NCBI GenBank assembly: GCA_017942025.1
Contig: JAGAVH010000060.1
Coordinates: 1-64,000, forward strand
Reading direction: 5' to 3'
Length of the DNA stretch: 64,000 bases
From: Ruminiclostridium sp.
GTDB lineage: Bacteria > Bacillota > Clostridia > Oscillospirales > Ruminococcaceae
Shown: positions 24,999 to 33,357 of the stretch, piece by piece
Layout: each line of letters starts with the position of its first letter
Numbering within the stretch: position 1 is the first letter of the stretch
Notes under the pieces: model-generated
The model's database searches: none
The model's input: the letters and a program-made list of their open reading frames with translations, nothing else
Told to the model about the DNA's origin: nothing
Program-made: the position numbers and the translations under genes

Positions 24999-26402
24999 AT
25001 GATTTTTGCGGATTTATTCTTTCTGTATGTTTTTATGGCGGCGTGTTTTATCGCCTACTTTGCGAGCAGAAAGACGGTTTACAGAAACTGGGTGATTATA
25101 GCGTTTTCGCTTATCTTTTACGCATGGGGAGAGCCGGTATGGGTATTCCTTTTGCTGGGTAGCGTCGGAATAAACTTCGGTGCAGGACTGCTTATTGATA
25201 AATGGCGTGATACAAAAAAATCCACCATTGCAATGGCGGCGGCAGTAATCTTTGACATATGCGTTTTACTGGTTTTCAAATACACAGGCTTCTTTGTGGA
25301 AAACTTCAATGCAATAAGTCCTGTCGATCTACCTGTACCAAATATTGTGATGCCTATCGGTATCAGCTTTTTCACCTTCCAGATTCTTTCCTATGTCATC
25401 GATTGTTACTGGGGCACTATAAAGGTGCAGAGAAACTACTCAAAGCTTCTTATGTACATTTCAATGTTCCCACAGCTGGTTGCAGGTCCTATTGTAAGAT
25501 ACAGCGTTATTGAAAAGGAAATAGATGACAGACAAATTTCTATGTCAGATATCAGCGACGGTATCACACGAATCTGCGTTGGTCTTGGCAAGAAGGTTAT
25601 TCTTGCAAATAACCTGAGCGTTATTGTTGACAGCTTCTTCAAAAATGGAAATCTCGGTGAGCTATCCGTACTTGGCACATGGTACACCGTTATAGTATAT
25701 GCTATGCAGGTATATTTCGACTTTTCGGGCTACTCCGATATTGCAATCGGTATCGGCAGAATATTCGGCTTCCACTTTGATGAAAACTTCAACTATCCCT
25801 TTATCAGCAAGAATATAACAGAATTCTGGCAGAGATGGCATATTTCACTCGGCACCTTCTTCCGCGACTATGTGCTGTATCTTCCTATCTTCGGCAAGAG
25901 AAGAAAGTATTTCAATCTCTTTTTAGTATGGTTCTGCACAGGCTTCTGGCACGGAGCAAGCTGGAACTACATTATATGGGGACTTTACTTCGGTGTGTTC
26001 ATTCTGATAGAAAGAATGATAGGCGCAAAGAAGCTCAAAAAGATTCCTCTTGTTGTAACACATATCTACAGCAAGCTTGTAATAATTGTCGGCTTTGGTA
26101 TATTCTACTTTACTGATTTCGGTAAGCTTATGACCTTCCTGGGAAATCTTGTCGGTGCCAATGGCAATTCCTTTACGGATAAGATTTCTCTTCAGAGTAT
26201 GACAGCAAATCTGTGGCTGTTTATCGCCTGCATAATCTTCTGCCTGCCTGTTATTTCCTTTGTTAAAAAGAAGATGGAAGAAGCGAAGCTTGCGATACTT
26301 TTCGGTGCAGGTCAGACAGTATTCAATGTGGCGGCGTTCCTGCTCAGCAGTATCCTGCTTGTAAACGCTACCAATAATCCCTTTATCTACTGGCAGTTCT
26401 GA
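24999..26402 (+). CDS. MBOAT-family O-acyltransferase (AlgI/DltB-like)
   Basis: 467 aa, multi-pass membrane enzyme of the MBOAT family that passes acyl groups across the membrane for O-acetylation of a surface polysaccharide. Landmarks: FDFSGYSDIAIGIGRIFGF, NITEFWQRWHISLGTFFRDYVLY, and the catalytic His318 in FWHGASWNYIIWG. The length fits AlgI. It is followed 17 bp later by a DHHW-type acetyltransferase partner, the standard pairing. The target polymer cannot be read, although a polysaccharide export cluster lies 4 kb downstream. Confidence 0.92.
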   Translation: MIFADLFFLYVFMAACFIAYFASRKTVYRNWVIIAFSLIFYAWGEPVWVFLLLGSVGINFGAGLLIDKWRDTKKSTIAMAAAVIFDICVLLVFKYTGFFVENFNAISPVDLPVPNIVMPIGISFFTFQILSYVIDCYWGTIKVQRNYSKLLMYISMFPQLVAGPIVRYSVIEKEIDDRQISMSDISDGITRICVGLGKKVILANNLSVIVDSFFKNGNLGELSVLGTWYTVIVYAMQVYFDFSGYSDIAIGIGRIFGFHFDENFNYPFISKNITEFWQRWHISLGTFFRDYVLYLPIFGKRRKYFNLFLVWFCTGFWHGASWNYIIWGLYFGVFILIERMIGAKKLKKIPLVVTHIYSKLVIIVGFGIFYFTDFGKLMTFLGNLVGANGNSFTDKISLQSMTANLWLFIACIIFCLPVISFVKKKMEEAKLAILFGAGQTVFNVAAFLLSSILLVNATNNPFIYWQF

Positions 26403-26419
26403 GAGAAAGGAGAGTTATA

Positions 26420-28051
26420 ATGGCTGAAAATAAAAAGGACAAAAGCACAGAGCTTGAAGAAATAGAAAAGATATACAGAGAAAAGCAAAAGGAAAACCAT
26501 TCGGAGAAAAAGAATAATGTTTTTTCGGTAGGCACATCCGAGGCTGATGAAGTAGTTCCTGCAGGGCGGAGAAATAAAAAGGACGACGGAAAAAAGAAGG
26601 TAAAGCCCTCTAACCGTAATCCTCAGCCCGACAAGGATTCTCCTGAACAGAAGCTTATACAGAAAATAAATATCGGCGTCTGCGGCGGTATATTCGCCGT
26701 GCTTGTGGTATGCCTGCTTGTATTGCCAAGACCTACTGTTTCCGAATCGGAAAAAAGACCGTTGGCAAAATTTCCTCAGTTCAGCTGGGGCGATTACTGG
26801 AGCGGCAAATATACAGAGGATATCAGCAACTTCTTCAATGATACCGTACCTATGAGAGATGATTTAAAGCAGTTCGGCGCAAGCTTCCGCAGCCTGTTCG
26901 GATTCTCTCTCGATGGCGTTACATTAAGCGGTGACATAAACAAGCTCGAAAGCAACACAAATCAGACCGAGGTTACCACCCAGTCAACAAAGCCTATCGT
27001 TATAGTTACACCGCCCCCTGCAACCAGCGACGAAAGTGCGCCGGCACCTGAAAGCTCTGTCAATACCGACAACAGCTCATCATCCGAAACATCTTCTCCC
27101 ACACCCGAAGAAACAAAGCCTGTAGGAAGCTTTATGACTCCCACAGACCCTGACGCTCAGGTGCTTTATAACGAGGGTAATCAGATAGTATATAACAGTC
27201 TTGGTACGCTGTACGCAGGCGTTTTATACAACGGCAACAGGGATAACGCCAAGGATTATGCGGCGGCAGTAAATTCTCTTGCGACACAGCTGCCTCACAT
27301 GAACATCTACAGCATGACCGCTCTTACACAGAATACCTTTTTCACTCCCGTAGAGCTGAACACCGGCACCTACTCAGAGCAGGCAGATGCAACCTTCCTG
27401 AAAAATCTGCTCGACAGCAACATAAAGGTAGTAGATACACTCAGCGTTCTTGCTCCGCATATTGAAGAAGATATTTTCTTCCTGCGTGACTGCCATTGGC
27501 AACAGCTCGGCGCATATTATGTGGCAGAGGAGCTGGCTAAGCTTGCAGGTGTTCCCTTTGCTCCGCTTGACAGCTACAGAAAGGAAGAAAGGGACTGCCT
27601 TGGTTCGGTTTATACCAACACAAGCTATGAAGGTCTTATGTACGAGGGCGAAACCTTTACCTACTATGTACCGTCAAATGAGTATTATGTAGATTATTAC
27701 AATGCGGATATGGAGCATCAGTTCGAATATCCTCTTATGCCCGAAACGGATTACAGAGAAAGTGCCTTCTACAGCCTTTTCATGGTTGCGGACAGCTATG
27801 TCAAGCACATTGAAACAGATGTGGATAATGATAGGGTTCTTGTGGTAATAAAGGACGATTATCCCAGCGCAATGATTCCTTGCCTTACCTCCTCCTTTGA
27901 AGAGATTTATGTGGTGGATGTAAGATACTGCAATTTCAACATAGTTAATTTCTGCATAGAAAAGGGTGCAACGGATGTATTTGTGGGTATGACCACAGAA
28001 AGCGCACTGTCTGATGTAGGAACGTATTTACCCTATATTATGAGTATATAA
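26420..28051 (+). CDS. DHHW/AlgX-like acetyltransferase partner, membrane-anchored
   Basis: 543 aa. It opens with about 85 charged Lys/Glu-rich cytoplasmic residues, then one membrane helix (IGVCGGIFAVLVVCLLVLP), then an extracellular SGNH-like domain. Recognisable parts are ENRPL-like SEKRPLAKFPQFSW, DYWSGKYTEDISNFFNDTVPMRD and the catalytic DCHW (Asp357-His359), a variant of the family's DHHW motif. A 60-residue Ser/Thr/Pro/Glu-rich insert lies near residues 185-235. It should receive acetyl groups from the MBOAT protein encoded 17 bp upstream and transfer them to a surface glycan. Confidence 0.85.
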   Translation: MAENKKDKSTELEEIEKIYREKQKENHSEKKNNVFSVGTSEADEVVPAGRRNKKDDGKKKVKPSNRNPQPDKDSPEQKLIQKINIGVCGGIFAVLVVCLLVLPRPTVSESEKRPLAKFPQFSWGDYWSGKYTEDISNFFNDTVPMRDDLKQFGASFRSLFGFSLDGVTLSGDINKLESNTNQTEVTTQSTKPIVIVTPPPATSDESAPAPESSVNTDNSSSSETSSPTPEETKPVGSFMTPTDPDAQVLYNEGNQIVYNSLGTLYAGVLYNGNRDNAKDYAAAVNSLATQLPHMNIYSMTALTQNTFFTPVELNTGTYSEQADATFLKNLLDSNIKVVDTLSVLAPHIEEDIFFLRDCHWQQLGAYYVAEELAKLAGVPFAPLDSYRKEERDCLGSVYTNTSYEGLMYEGETFTYYVPSNEYYVDYYNADMEHQFEYPLMPETDYRESAFYSLFMVADSYVKHIETDVDNDRVLVVIKDDYPSAMIPCLTSSFEEIYVVDVRYCNFNIVNFCIEKGATDVFVGMTTESALSDVGTYLPYIMSI

Positions 28052-28056
28052 TATGG

Positions 28057-28103
28057 AGCACCCGATTCAAAAATGGAGCACCTGAAAAATCGGGTGCTTT
28101 TTC
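28057..28103 (+). terminator. Terminator after the MBOAT-DHHW operon
   Basis: Stem AGCACCCGATT/AATCGGGTGCT (28057-28067 and 28088-28098) followed by TTTTT. Confidence 0.8.
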
Positions 28104-28348
28104 TGAGATTATGTAACCTTACACATAATCTTCTGAAAAGTTGAAGCTTGCTTGTAAAACAGAGAATTATGCTTTGGAGATTACGTCAGCGTCGACTCTG
28201 ACTTTCAGGGAGTGACAAAACCTGATGGTATGTAAAATTTAATACAAAACGATAACCCTTCCTGTTTTGTGACAAAGTCACGGAAGCTTTCAAAAAAAAA
28301 GTATATACTAATGTTGTAAAATAAAGCAAAGGAGAAACAAATTACCAC

Positions 28349-28377
28349 TTTACAGATTTCCTTATAAATGATATAAT
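28349..28377 (+). promoter_or_regulatory. Promoter of the flavodiiron protein gene
   Basis: TTTACA (28349-28354), 17 bases, TATAAT (28372-28377), about 33 bases before the ATG at 28411. Confidence 0.75.
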
Positions 28378-28410
28378 ATAACCATATAATTGATTCAGGA
28401 GGACACGCAG

Positions 28411-30201
28411 ATGAATGTGACAAAGGATATAATCTATGTAGGTGTAAACGACCATAATATCGACCTTTTTGAAGGTCAGTACATTGTACCTAACGGTATG
28501 GCTTATAACTCCTACGTTATAATGGATGAAAAGATAGCAGTAATGGATACGGTTGATGCAAACTTTACCCATCAGTGGCTTGATAACATCAGAAACGCAC
28601 TTTCAGGCAGACAGCCTGATTACCTGGTGGTACAGCATATGGAACCCGACCACTCTGCAAATATCATGAATTTTATAAAAACCTACCCCACAGCAAAGAT
28701 AGTATCCTCTGTCAAGGCGTTCGCTATGATGAAGCAGTTCTTCGGTACGGATTTTGCTGATGACAGAATTGTGGTCGGAGAGGGAGATACCCTTGTGCTC
28801 GGCGAGCATACTCTTACCTTTGTAACCGCTCCTATGGTGCACTGGCCTGAGGTTATTGTGACATATGACAGCAAGGACAAGGTGCTGTTCTCCGCAGACG
28901 GCTTTGGTAAGTTCGGAGCGCTGGATGTAGAAGAGGACTGGGCTTGCGAGGCAAGACGCTATTACATCGGCATTGTAGGCAAATACGGCGCACAGGTGCA
29001 GGCTCTTCTCAAAAAGGCGGCAGGTCTGGATATTGAGGTTATCTGCCCTCTGCACGGACCCGTACTCAAGGAAAATCTCGGATACTATATAAATCTTTAT
29101 AACACATGGTCAAGCTACGGTGTGGAAACAGAAGGTATTGTAATTGCCTATACATCCGTTTACGGCAATACAAAAAAGGCAGTAATGCAGCTTGCCGAAA
29201 AGCTGAAAGCCAAGGGTTGTCCCAAGGTGGTAGTAAATGACCTTGCAAGATGCGATATGGCAGAGGCTGTAGAAGACGCCTTCCGTTATGGAAAGCTGGT
29301 ACTTGCCACAACCACCTACAATGCAGAAATATTCCCCTTTATGCATCAGTTTATCACTCATCTGACCGAGCGTAATTTCCAGAACAGAATGGTAGGCTTT
29401 ATCGAAAACGGAAGCTGGGCGCCCCTTGCCGCCAAGGTTATGAAGGGAATGCTGGAAAAGAGCAAGAACATTAAATACTGCGATACCACAGTAAGAATAC
29501 TTTCCGCTCTTAATGACGAAAGCTCTGCACAGCTTGAAAGCCTTGCAAACGAGCTTTGTATGGATTATCTGGCACAGAGAAGCGATACTGCGGACAAGAA
29601 CGATCTTTCTGCTCTTACAAATATCGGCTACGGACTTTACGTAGTAACCTGCAACGATGGTGAAAAGGACAACGGACTTATTGTAAATACTGTAACCCAG
29701 CTTACAGATTCACCCAACAGAGTAGCAGTAACGATAAACAAGCTTAACTATTCTCACCACGTTATAAGCGGAACAAAGAAGATGAACGTAAACTGCCTTT
29801 CTACCAGCGCACCCTTTGCGGTATTTGAGAAGTTCGGCTTTACCAGCGGCAGAAATACAGATAAGTTTGCGGGCTGTGAGCCTTTGCGTTCTGACAACGG
29901 ACTTGTGTTCCTGCCAAGATATATAAATTCCTTTATGTCGCTTTCGGTAGTGCAGTACGTTGATCTTGATACCCACGGTATGTTCATCTGCGAGGTGACC
30001 GAGGCAAGAGTTATAAATTCAGACCCTTCTATGACCTATGCATATTATCACGAAAATGTAAAGCCCAAGCCCCAGACCGAGGGTAAAAAGGGTTATGTGT
30101 GCAAGATATGTGGATACGTTCACGAGGGTGACGAATTACCCGATGACTTTATCTGTCCTTTATGCAAGCACGGTGTAGCGGATTTTGAGCCGATACAGTA
30201 A
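28411..30201 (+). CDS. Flavodiiron protein fused to flavin reductase and rubredoxin
   Basis: 596 aa, an oxygen- and/or NO-reducing detoxification enzyme. The metallo-beta-lactamase diiron core comes first: ligands His76-x-Glu78-x-Asp80-His81, MVHWPE, SADGFG and CPLHGP. A flavodoxin domain follows (SVYGNTKKA near residue 247), then a flavin-reductase-like domain (residues 405-550: GLYVVTCNDGEKDNGLIVNT). A C-terminal short-spaced rubredoxin has Cys564, Cys567, Cys582 and Cys585. This lets electrons pass from NAD(P)H to the diiron site within one chain. The start at 28411 follows AGGAGG; it is monocistronic. Confidence 0.93.
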   Translation: MNVTKDIIYVGVNDHNIDLFEGQYIVPNGMAYNSYVIMDEKIAVMDTVDANFTHQWLDNIRNALSGRQPDYLVVQHMEPDHSANIMNFIKTYPTAKIVSSVKAFAMMKQFFGTDFADDRIVVGEGDTLVLGEHTLTFVTAPMVHWPEVIVTYDSKDKVLFSADGFGKFGALDVEEDWACEARRYYIGIVGKYGAQVQALLKKAAGLDIEVICPLHGPVLKENLGYYINLYNTWSSYGVETEGIVIAYTSVYGNTKKAVMQLAEKLKAKGCPKVVVNDLARCDMAEAVEDAFRYGKLVLATTTYNAEIFPFMHQFITHLTERNFQNRMVGFIENGSWAPLAAKVMKGMLEKSKNIKYCDTTVRILSALNDESSAQLESLANELCMDYLAQRSDTADKNDLSALTNIGYGLYVVTCNDGEKDNGLIVNTVTQLTDSPNRVAVTINKLNYSHHVISGTKKMNVNCLSTSAPFAVFEKFGFTSGRNTDKFAGCEPLRSDNGLVFLPRYINSFMSLSVVQYVDLDTHGMFICEVTEARVINSDPSMTYAYYHENVKPKPQTEGKKGYVCKICGYVHEGDELPDDFICPLCKHGVADFEPIQ

Positions 30202-30214
30202 GCTGATATAAAAT

Positions 30215-30252
30215 TCCCCTGACTGCAGGATATCTGCAATCAGGGGATAACT
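30215..30252. terminator. Bidirectional terminator between convergent genes
   Basis: Stem TCCCCTGA/TCAGGGGA with an inner TGCAG/CTGCA extension (30215-30247). T-rich stretches lie on the plus side and A-rich ones on the other, between the ends of the flavodiiron and ABC ATPase genes. Confidence 0.75.
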
Positions 30253-30258
30253 TTTTAT

Positions 30259-31014
30259 TTACTTCTTTTTGTTCATATTCGCAACGGTTTCGAGATATCT
30301 TTCGTATTTGTCGCAGATGGTGTTTGCGTCGCCGAAGGCTATCTGTTTACCCTTATCAAGCCATAAAACCTTGTTGCACAGTCGCCTTATCTGGGGAACA
30401 GAGTGAGAAACGAAAAGAGTACAGCAACCCTTGTTCATAATCTCCATCATAGTTTTTTCACTCTTTACTCTGAAGGCGCCGTCACCTACCGATAATACCT
30501 CGTCGAGTATCAGTATATCAGGCTCTACAAGGCAGGCGATAGCAAAGGCAAGACGTGATTTCATACCGCTGGATAACTGCTTGAAGGGTCTGTCTTCAAA
30601 ATCTTCAAGCTCAGAATATTCGAGTATGTCAGGGTATTTTTCATCTATAAAGGCTCTTGTATATCCGAGTATTGCGCCTCTTAAATAGATGTTTTCCTTT
30701 ATTGTAAGGTCGGGATCGAAGCCTGAGCCAAGCTCCAGAAGAGCCGCTATCTTTCCGTTTACGCTGATTCTTCCCTTAACGGGCTGCATAATACCTGAAA
30801 TGACTTTCAAAAGAGTAGATTTACCTGCGCCGTTGGTTCCTATTATTCCTAAAAGATCGCCGTCTTCAAGGGTAAAGGATATATTGTCAAGGGCGACAAA
30901 CTGTGTCGTTTTCATTGTGCCCTTTATTTTTCTTACCAGATATTCCTTCAGACCTATTTGCTTGAAGTCGCCTGTCTTATATACAACTGTTACATTTTTT
31001 ACATCTATAACCAT
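30259..31014 (-). CDS. Polysaccharide/teichoic acid export ABC transporter, ATPase
   Basis: 251 aa nucleotide-binding subunit of the TagH/Wzt class. Walker A is GTNGAGKSTLLK, the signature LSSGMKSRLAFA, Walker B ILILDEVLSVGD, and the switch His lies in LFVSHSVPQIRR. The short form lacks the Wzt C-terminal O-antigen-binding domain. Met at 31014 follows GCGAGGG; the earlier TTG is part of that ribosome-binding site. The permease gene ends 20 bp upstream. Together they export an undecaprenyl-linked glycan, presumably made by the glycosyltransferases encoded just upstream. Confidence 0.93.
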   Translation of the reverse strand: MVIDVKNVTVVYKTGDFKQIGLKEYLVRKIKGTMKTTQFVALDNISFTLEDGDLLGIIGTNGAGKSTLLKVISGIMQPVKGRISVNGKIAALLELGSGFDPDLTIKENIYLRGAILGYTRAFIDEKYPDILEYSELEDFEDRPFKQLSSGMKSRLAFAIACLVEPDILILDEVLSVGDGAFRVKSEKTMMEIMNKGCCTLFVSHSVPQIRRLCNKVLWLDKGKQIAFGDANTICDKYERYLETVANMNKKK

Positions 31015-31034
31015 TGTTTTCCCTCGCAATTAAA

Positions 31035-32378
31035 TCAATAGTAATATACAAAATTCTTTTCTGTCTTTTTGTGGAATATATAGCCTATAGAAAGTGCTCC
31101 TACGGCAAAGCCAAGACAGATAAGGTGCGATGTCAGATCGGGGATTACAGAATCTATAACCAGCTGTCGCATATATGCAATATATCTGTAGACAGGATTT
31201 ATAGCGAAAACAATCTGCATATTCGCAGGTAATGCGTCGGCATAGTAGAAGATTGCCGATATATACATAAGAAGGTTTGTTGCAATAGAATAAAGGTACT
31301 GGATATCTCTGAAGAATACAAACAGTGCCGAAAGGATGTAGCTTATTCCGATATTGAACAGTATCATACATACTATGGGATATATCATAAGAATAAGGTG
31401 AGGTCCGAAGTTTACCCCTGTGAATATCATAAACACGAAATATACAAGCAGGGTAAGCAGGAAGTTGAAGATACCTGCAACGTTGGAGGACAGCAGGAAT
31501 ATAGATTTTGATACATTTATCTTTGACAGCACTCCTGCGTTCGAATAAAGCGAGAACATACCGGTTGTGGTAGTATCACTGAAGAAGTGGAACATAAGGT
31601 TACCTGTCAGCAGGTAAATTATAAAGTTCGAGTCGCCGCGTCTGAAAAGAAAGCCGAAAATAATCAGCTGTACAAGGAATGTCAGGAAGGGAGAGATAAC
31701 GCTCCACATCATACCAAGGACAGTTCTCTTATACTTTTTCTTGAAATCTCTTTTTACCAGCTCTTCAAATAAAAAGCGGTTCTGCTTTATTGTATCTGCA
31801 AAGGAGGCAAAGGGATTTGTGTTTATATTTACCTGAACTTCTTCTCTTGCAGGTTTTTTCTTTACGTCTTCTATATCACCGAAAATCGTAGCCGGCTTGG
31901 GCTTTGTCTGCTGAGGTGTCTTTTCTTTTTTCAAAACAGCTTCTTTGGGCTTCTCGGTTTGCTTTTCCTTGACAACGGTAGGAGCAGGCTTTTCTTCCTT
32001 GACAAAGGCAGGAGCAGGCTTCTCTTCCTTGATAACAGCAGGAGCGGGCTTTTCCTGAGTTTCTTTTTTTGCAGGCTGTTCTGCCTTTTCGTTGTTGCTG
32101 AGATTCTTGAAGCTTTCCTTACGCTGAGCCTCTATCTTTCTCAGCTGTTCTATAGAGAAAAGCGGTTCGGTAGGTTTATATTCGTCGTAATCATCATCGT
32201 TTGCGGCTGTGCTTGTCACAGTCTTTTTCTGAGATTCGCTGATAGACTTTATTATATCTGTAGCACCGATATTTTTAGATGTGGTTTTAGGTGCGGGTGC
32301 ATTGTCGGAGGTGGGCACTTTTTTTCTTGCGCCATCTCTGAATTCTGCTAAAATATCATCTACGTTAAATTCGCTCAT
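31035..32378 (-). CDS. Polysaccharide export ABC transporter permease with long N-terminal tail
   Basis: 447 aa. The last 265 residues are an ABC-2 (TagG/Wzm) permease with six membrane helices, starting FEELVKRDFKKKYKRTVLG. The first ~180 residues are a charged, disordered cytoplasmic tail rich in Lys, Glu, Pro and Ala. It includes three tandem 12-residue repeats of the type PAPxxxKEEK (around 31965-32055) and a leading motif MSEFNVDDILAEFRDG. Ordinary TagG proteins are about 260-280 aa, so the tail is a clear addition. It has its own promoter at 32449-32477 and is followed by the ATPase gene. Confidence 0.9.
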   Translation of the reverse strand: MSEFNVDDILAEFRDGARKKVPTSDNAPAPKTTSKNIGATDIIKSISESQKKTVTSTAANDDDYDEYKPTEPLFSIEQLRKIEAQRKESFKNLSNNEKAEQPAKKETQEKPAPAVIKEEKPAPAFVKEEKPAPTVVKEKQTEKPKEAVLKKEKTPQQTKPKPATIFGDIEDVKKKPAREEVQVNINTNPFASFADTIKQNRFLFEELVKRDFKKKYKRTVLGMMWSVISPFLTFLVQLIIFGFLFRRGDSNFIIYLLTGNLMFHFFSDTTTTGMFSLYSNAGVLSKINVSKSIFLLSSNVAGIFNFLLTLLVYFVFMIFTGVNFGPHLILMIYPIVCMILFNIGISYILSALFVFFRDIQYLYSIATNLLMYISAIFYYADALPANMQIVFAINPVYRYIAYMRQLVIDSVIPDLTSHLICLGFAVGALSIGYIFHKKTEKNFVYYY

Positions 32379-32448
32379 TTTTTCTCCTTTCCTGCAAATA
32401 TCTATATAAACTTAATCTGACTGATTTTGCTGAAAAATACCACATAAT

Positions 32449-32477
32449 ATTATACCATAAGAAAATAGCCTTTTCAA
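32449..32477 (-). promoter_or_regulatory. Promoter of the polysaccharide export operon
   Basis: TTGAAA (32477-32472), 17 bases, TATAAT (32454-32449) on the minus strand, about 70 bases before the ATG, which has GGAAAGGAG upstream. Confidence 0.8.
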
Positions 32478-32562
32478 TGATACTTATTCACAAAAAAAAT
32501 GCCTTTTTAAGCGGAATTATATACTTTTTTGAAATTCCTGTCTTAATTTTAAAGATACTTAA

Positions 32563-33357
32563 TTATAAGCCGCCGTGTCTTGCCTTCAGCTTTATAAAAA
32601 TACTGTGGGGAATAAGCCCCAATACAAGCGGCTTTAATGCATAGAAGAAGCCCTTTGGCATAAGTCCGAGCTTTTTAAAGCCCTCCATTCTTACCCTGAA
32701 TTCGTCCCTTCGCATGTTAAAACCTATTTTTCTTGCTGAAGGCTCAAAGTAAAAGCTGTACAGCTTTTCATTCATATTGGCGGATTTATAGCCCTTTGCG
32801 GTAAGAGTCATAAACAGGTCGTAGTCTTCGTATTTTTTCATCTTTCCTAAGGTGCGGTAACGATTGTCGGAAAAAACCTCTTTTCTGAACATCATACTGC
32901 CGTGTATAAAAGGGGAATTGTATAAAAAGCTGTTTTTGTCGATTTTCTGAGGCATTATTCTTTCGCCGTATATCTTGCCGGTAGCGTCGAAAAGATTACA
33001 GTCGGTACCGATAAAATCCACATCGGGGTTGTTTTCAAGATACTTTATCTGCTTTTCAAATCTGGTGCTGTCGCTGTAATCGTCGTCGTCCTGTCTTGCA
33101 ATAAATTCGCCGTCGGCGGCATCAAGGCAGGCGTTAAGAGCCTCGGCAAGTCCTTTGTTTTGGGGCAGAGTAAGAATCTTTATTCTGTTGTCGGTAGCGG
33201 AAATATTTTGTAGCAATTTTTTTGTTTTTTCATCCGAGCCGTCATCGCAGATGATAAGCTCAAAATCCTTTTCCGTCTGGGAAATAACCGACTCGACTGC
33301 TTTTTTAAGCATTTCTTCATTACTGTTATAGACGCCCATTATAACTGATATCAGTGG
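32563..33357 (-). CDS. Family 2 glycosyltransferase
   Basis: 264 aa GT-A fold enzyme. PLISVIMGVYNSNEEML opens the Rossmann-like nucleotide-sugar domain, ICDDGSDE carries the first conserved Asp, and RQDDDD is the DxD metal motif. No membrane helix is seen, so it acts at the inner face on a lipid-linked acceptor. Donor and acceptor are unknown. Met at 33357 follows AAAAGAGGA. The gene overlaps the preceding COG5610-like gene by 7 bases and ends a three-gene glycan operon. Confidence 0.9.
   Translation of the reverse strand, partial: PLISVIMGVYNSNEEMLKKAVESVISQTEKDFELIICDDGSDEKTKKLLQNISATDNRIKILTLPQNKGLAEALNACLDAADGEFIARQDDDDYSDSTRFEKQIKYLENNPDVDFIGTDCNLFDATGKIYGERIMPQKIDKNSFLYNSPFIHGSMMFRKEVFSDNRYRTLGKMKKYEDYDLFMTLTAKGYKSANMNEKLYSFYFEPSARKIGFNMRRDEFRVRMEGFKKLGLMPKGFFYALKPLVLGLIPHSIFIKLKARHGGL

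Larger units (their letters stand above)
28052..28410 (+). other. Intergenic region before the flavodiiron gene
   Basis: Holds the terminator at 28057-28103 and the promoter at 28349-28377, both listed. Between them I see a hairpin AGATTATGT/ACATAATCT near 28106-28132 and a short GTGAC/GTCAC hairpin at 28269-28281. No open reading frame or known RNA is supported. Confidence 0.5.

Noticed and set aside
28057-28090. GGAGCACC direct repeat as a mobile-element footprint
   Set aside because: It is short and mostly explained by the terminator stem; no other element feature is nearby.
31960-32060. Three 36-bp direct repeats as a possible CRISPR array
   Set aside because: They are contiguous, have no spacers and are in frame inside the permease gene, encoding PAPxxxKEEK protein repeats.
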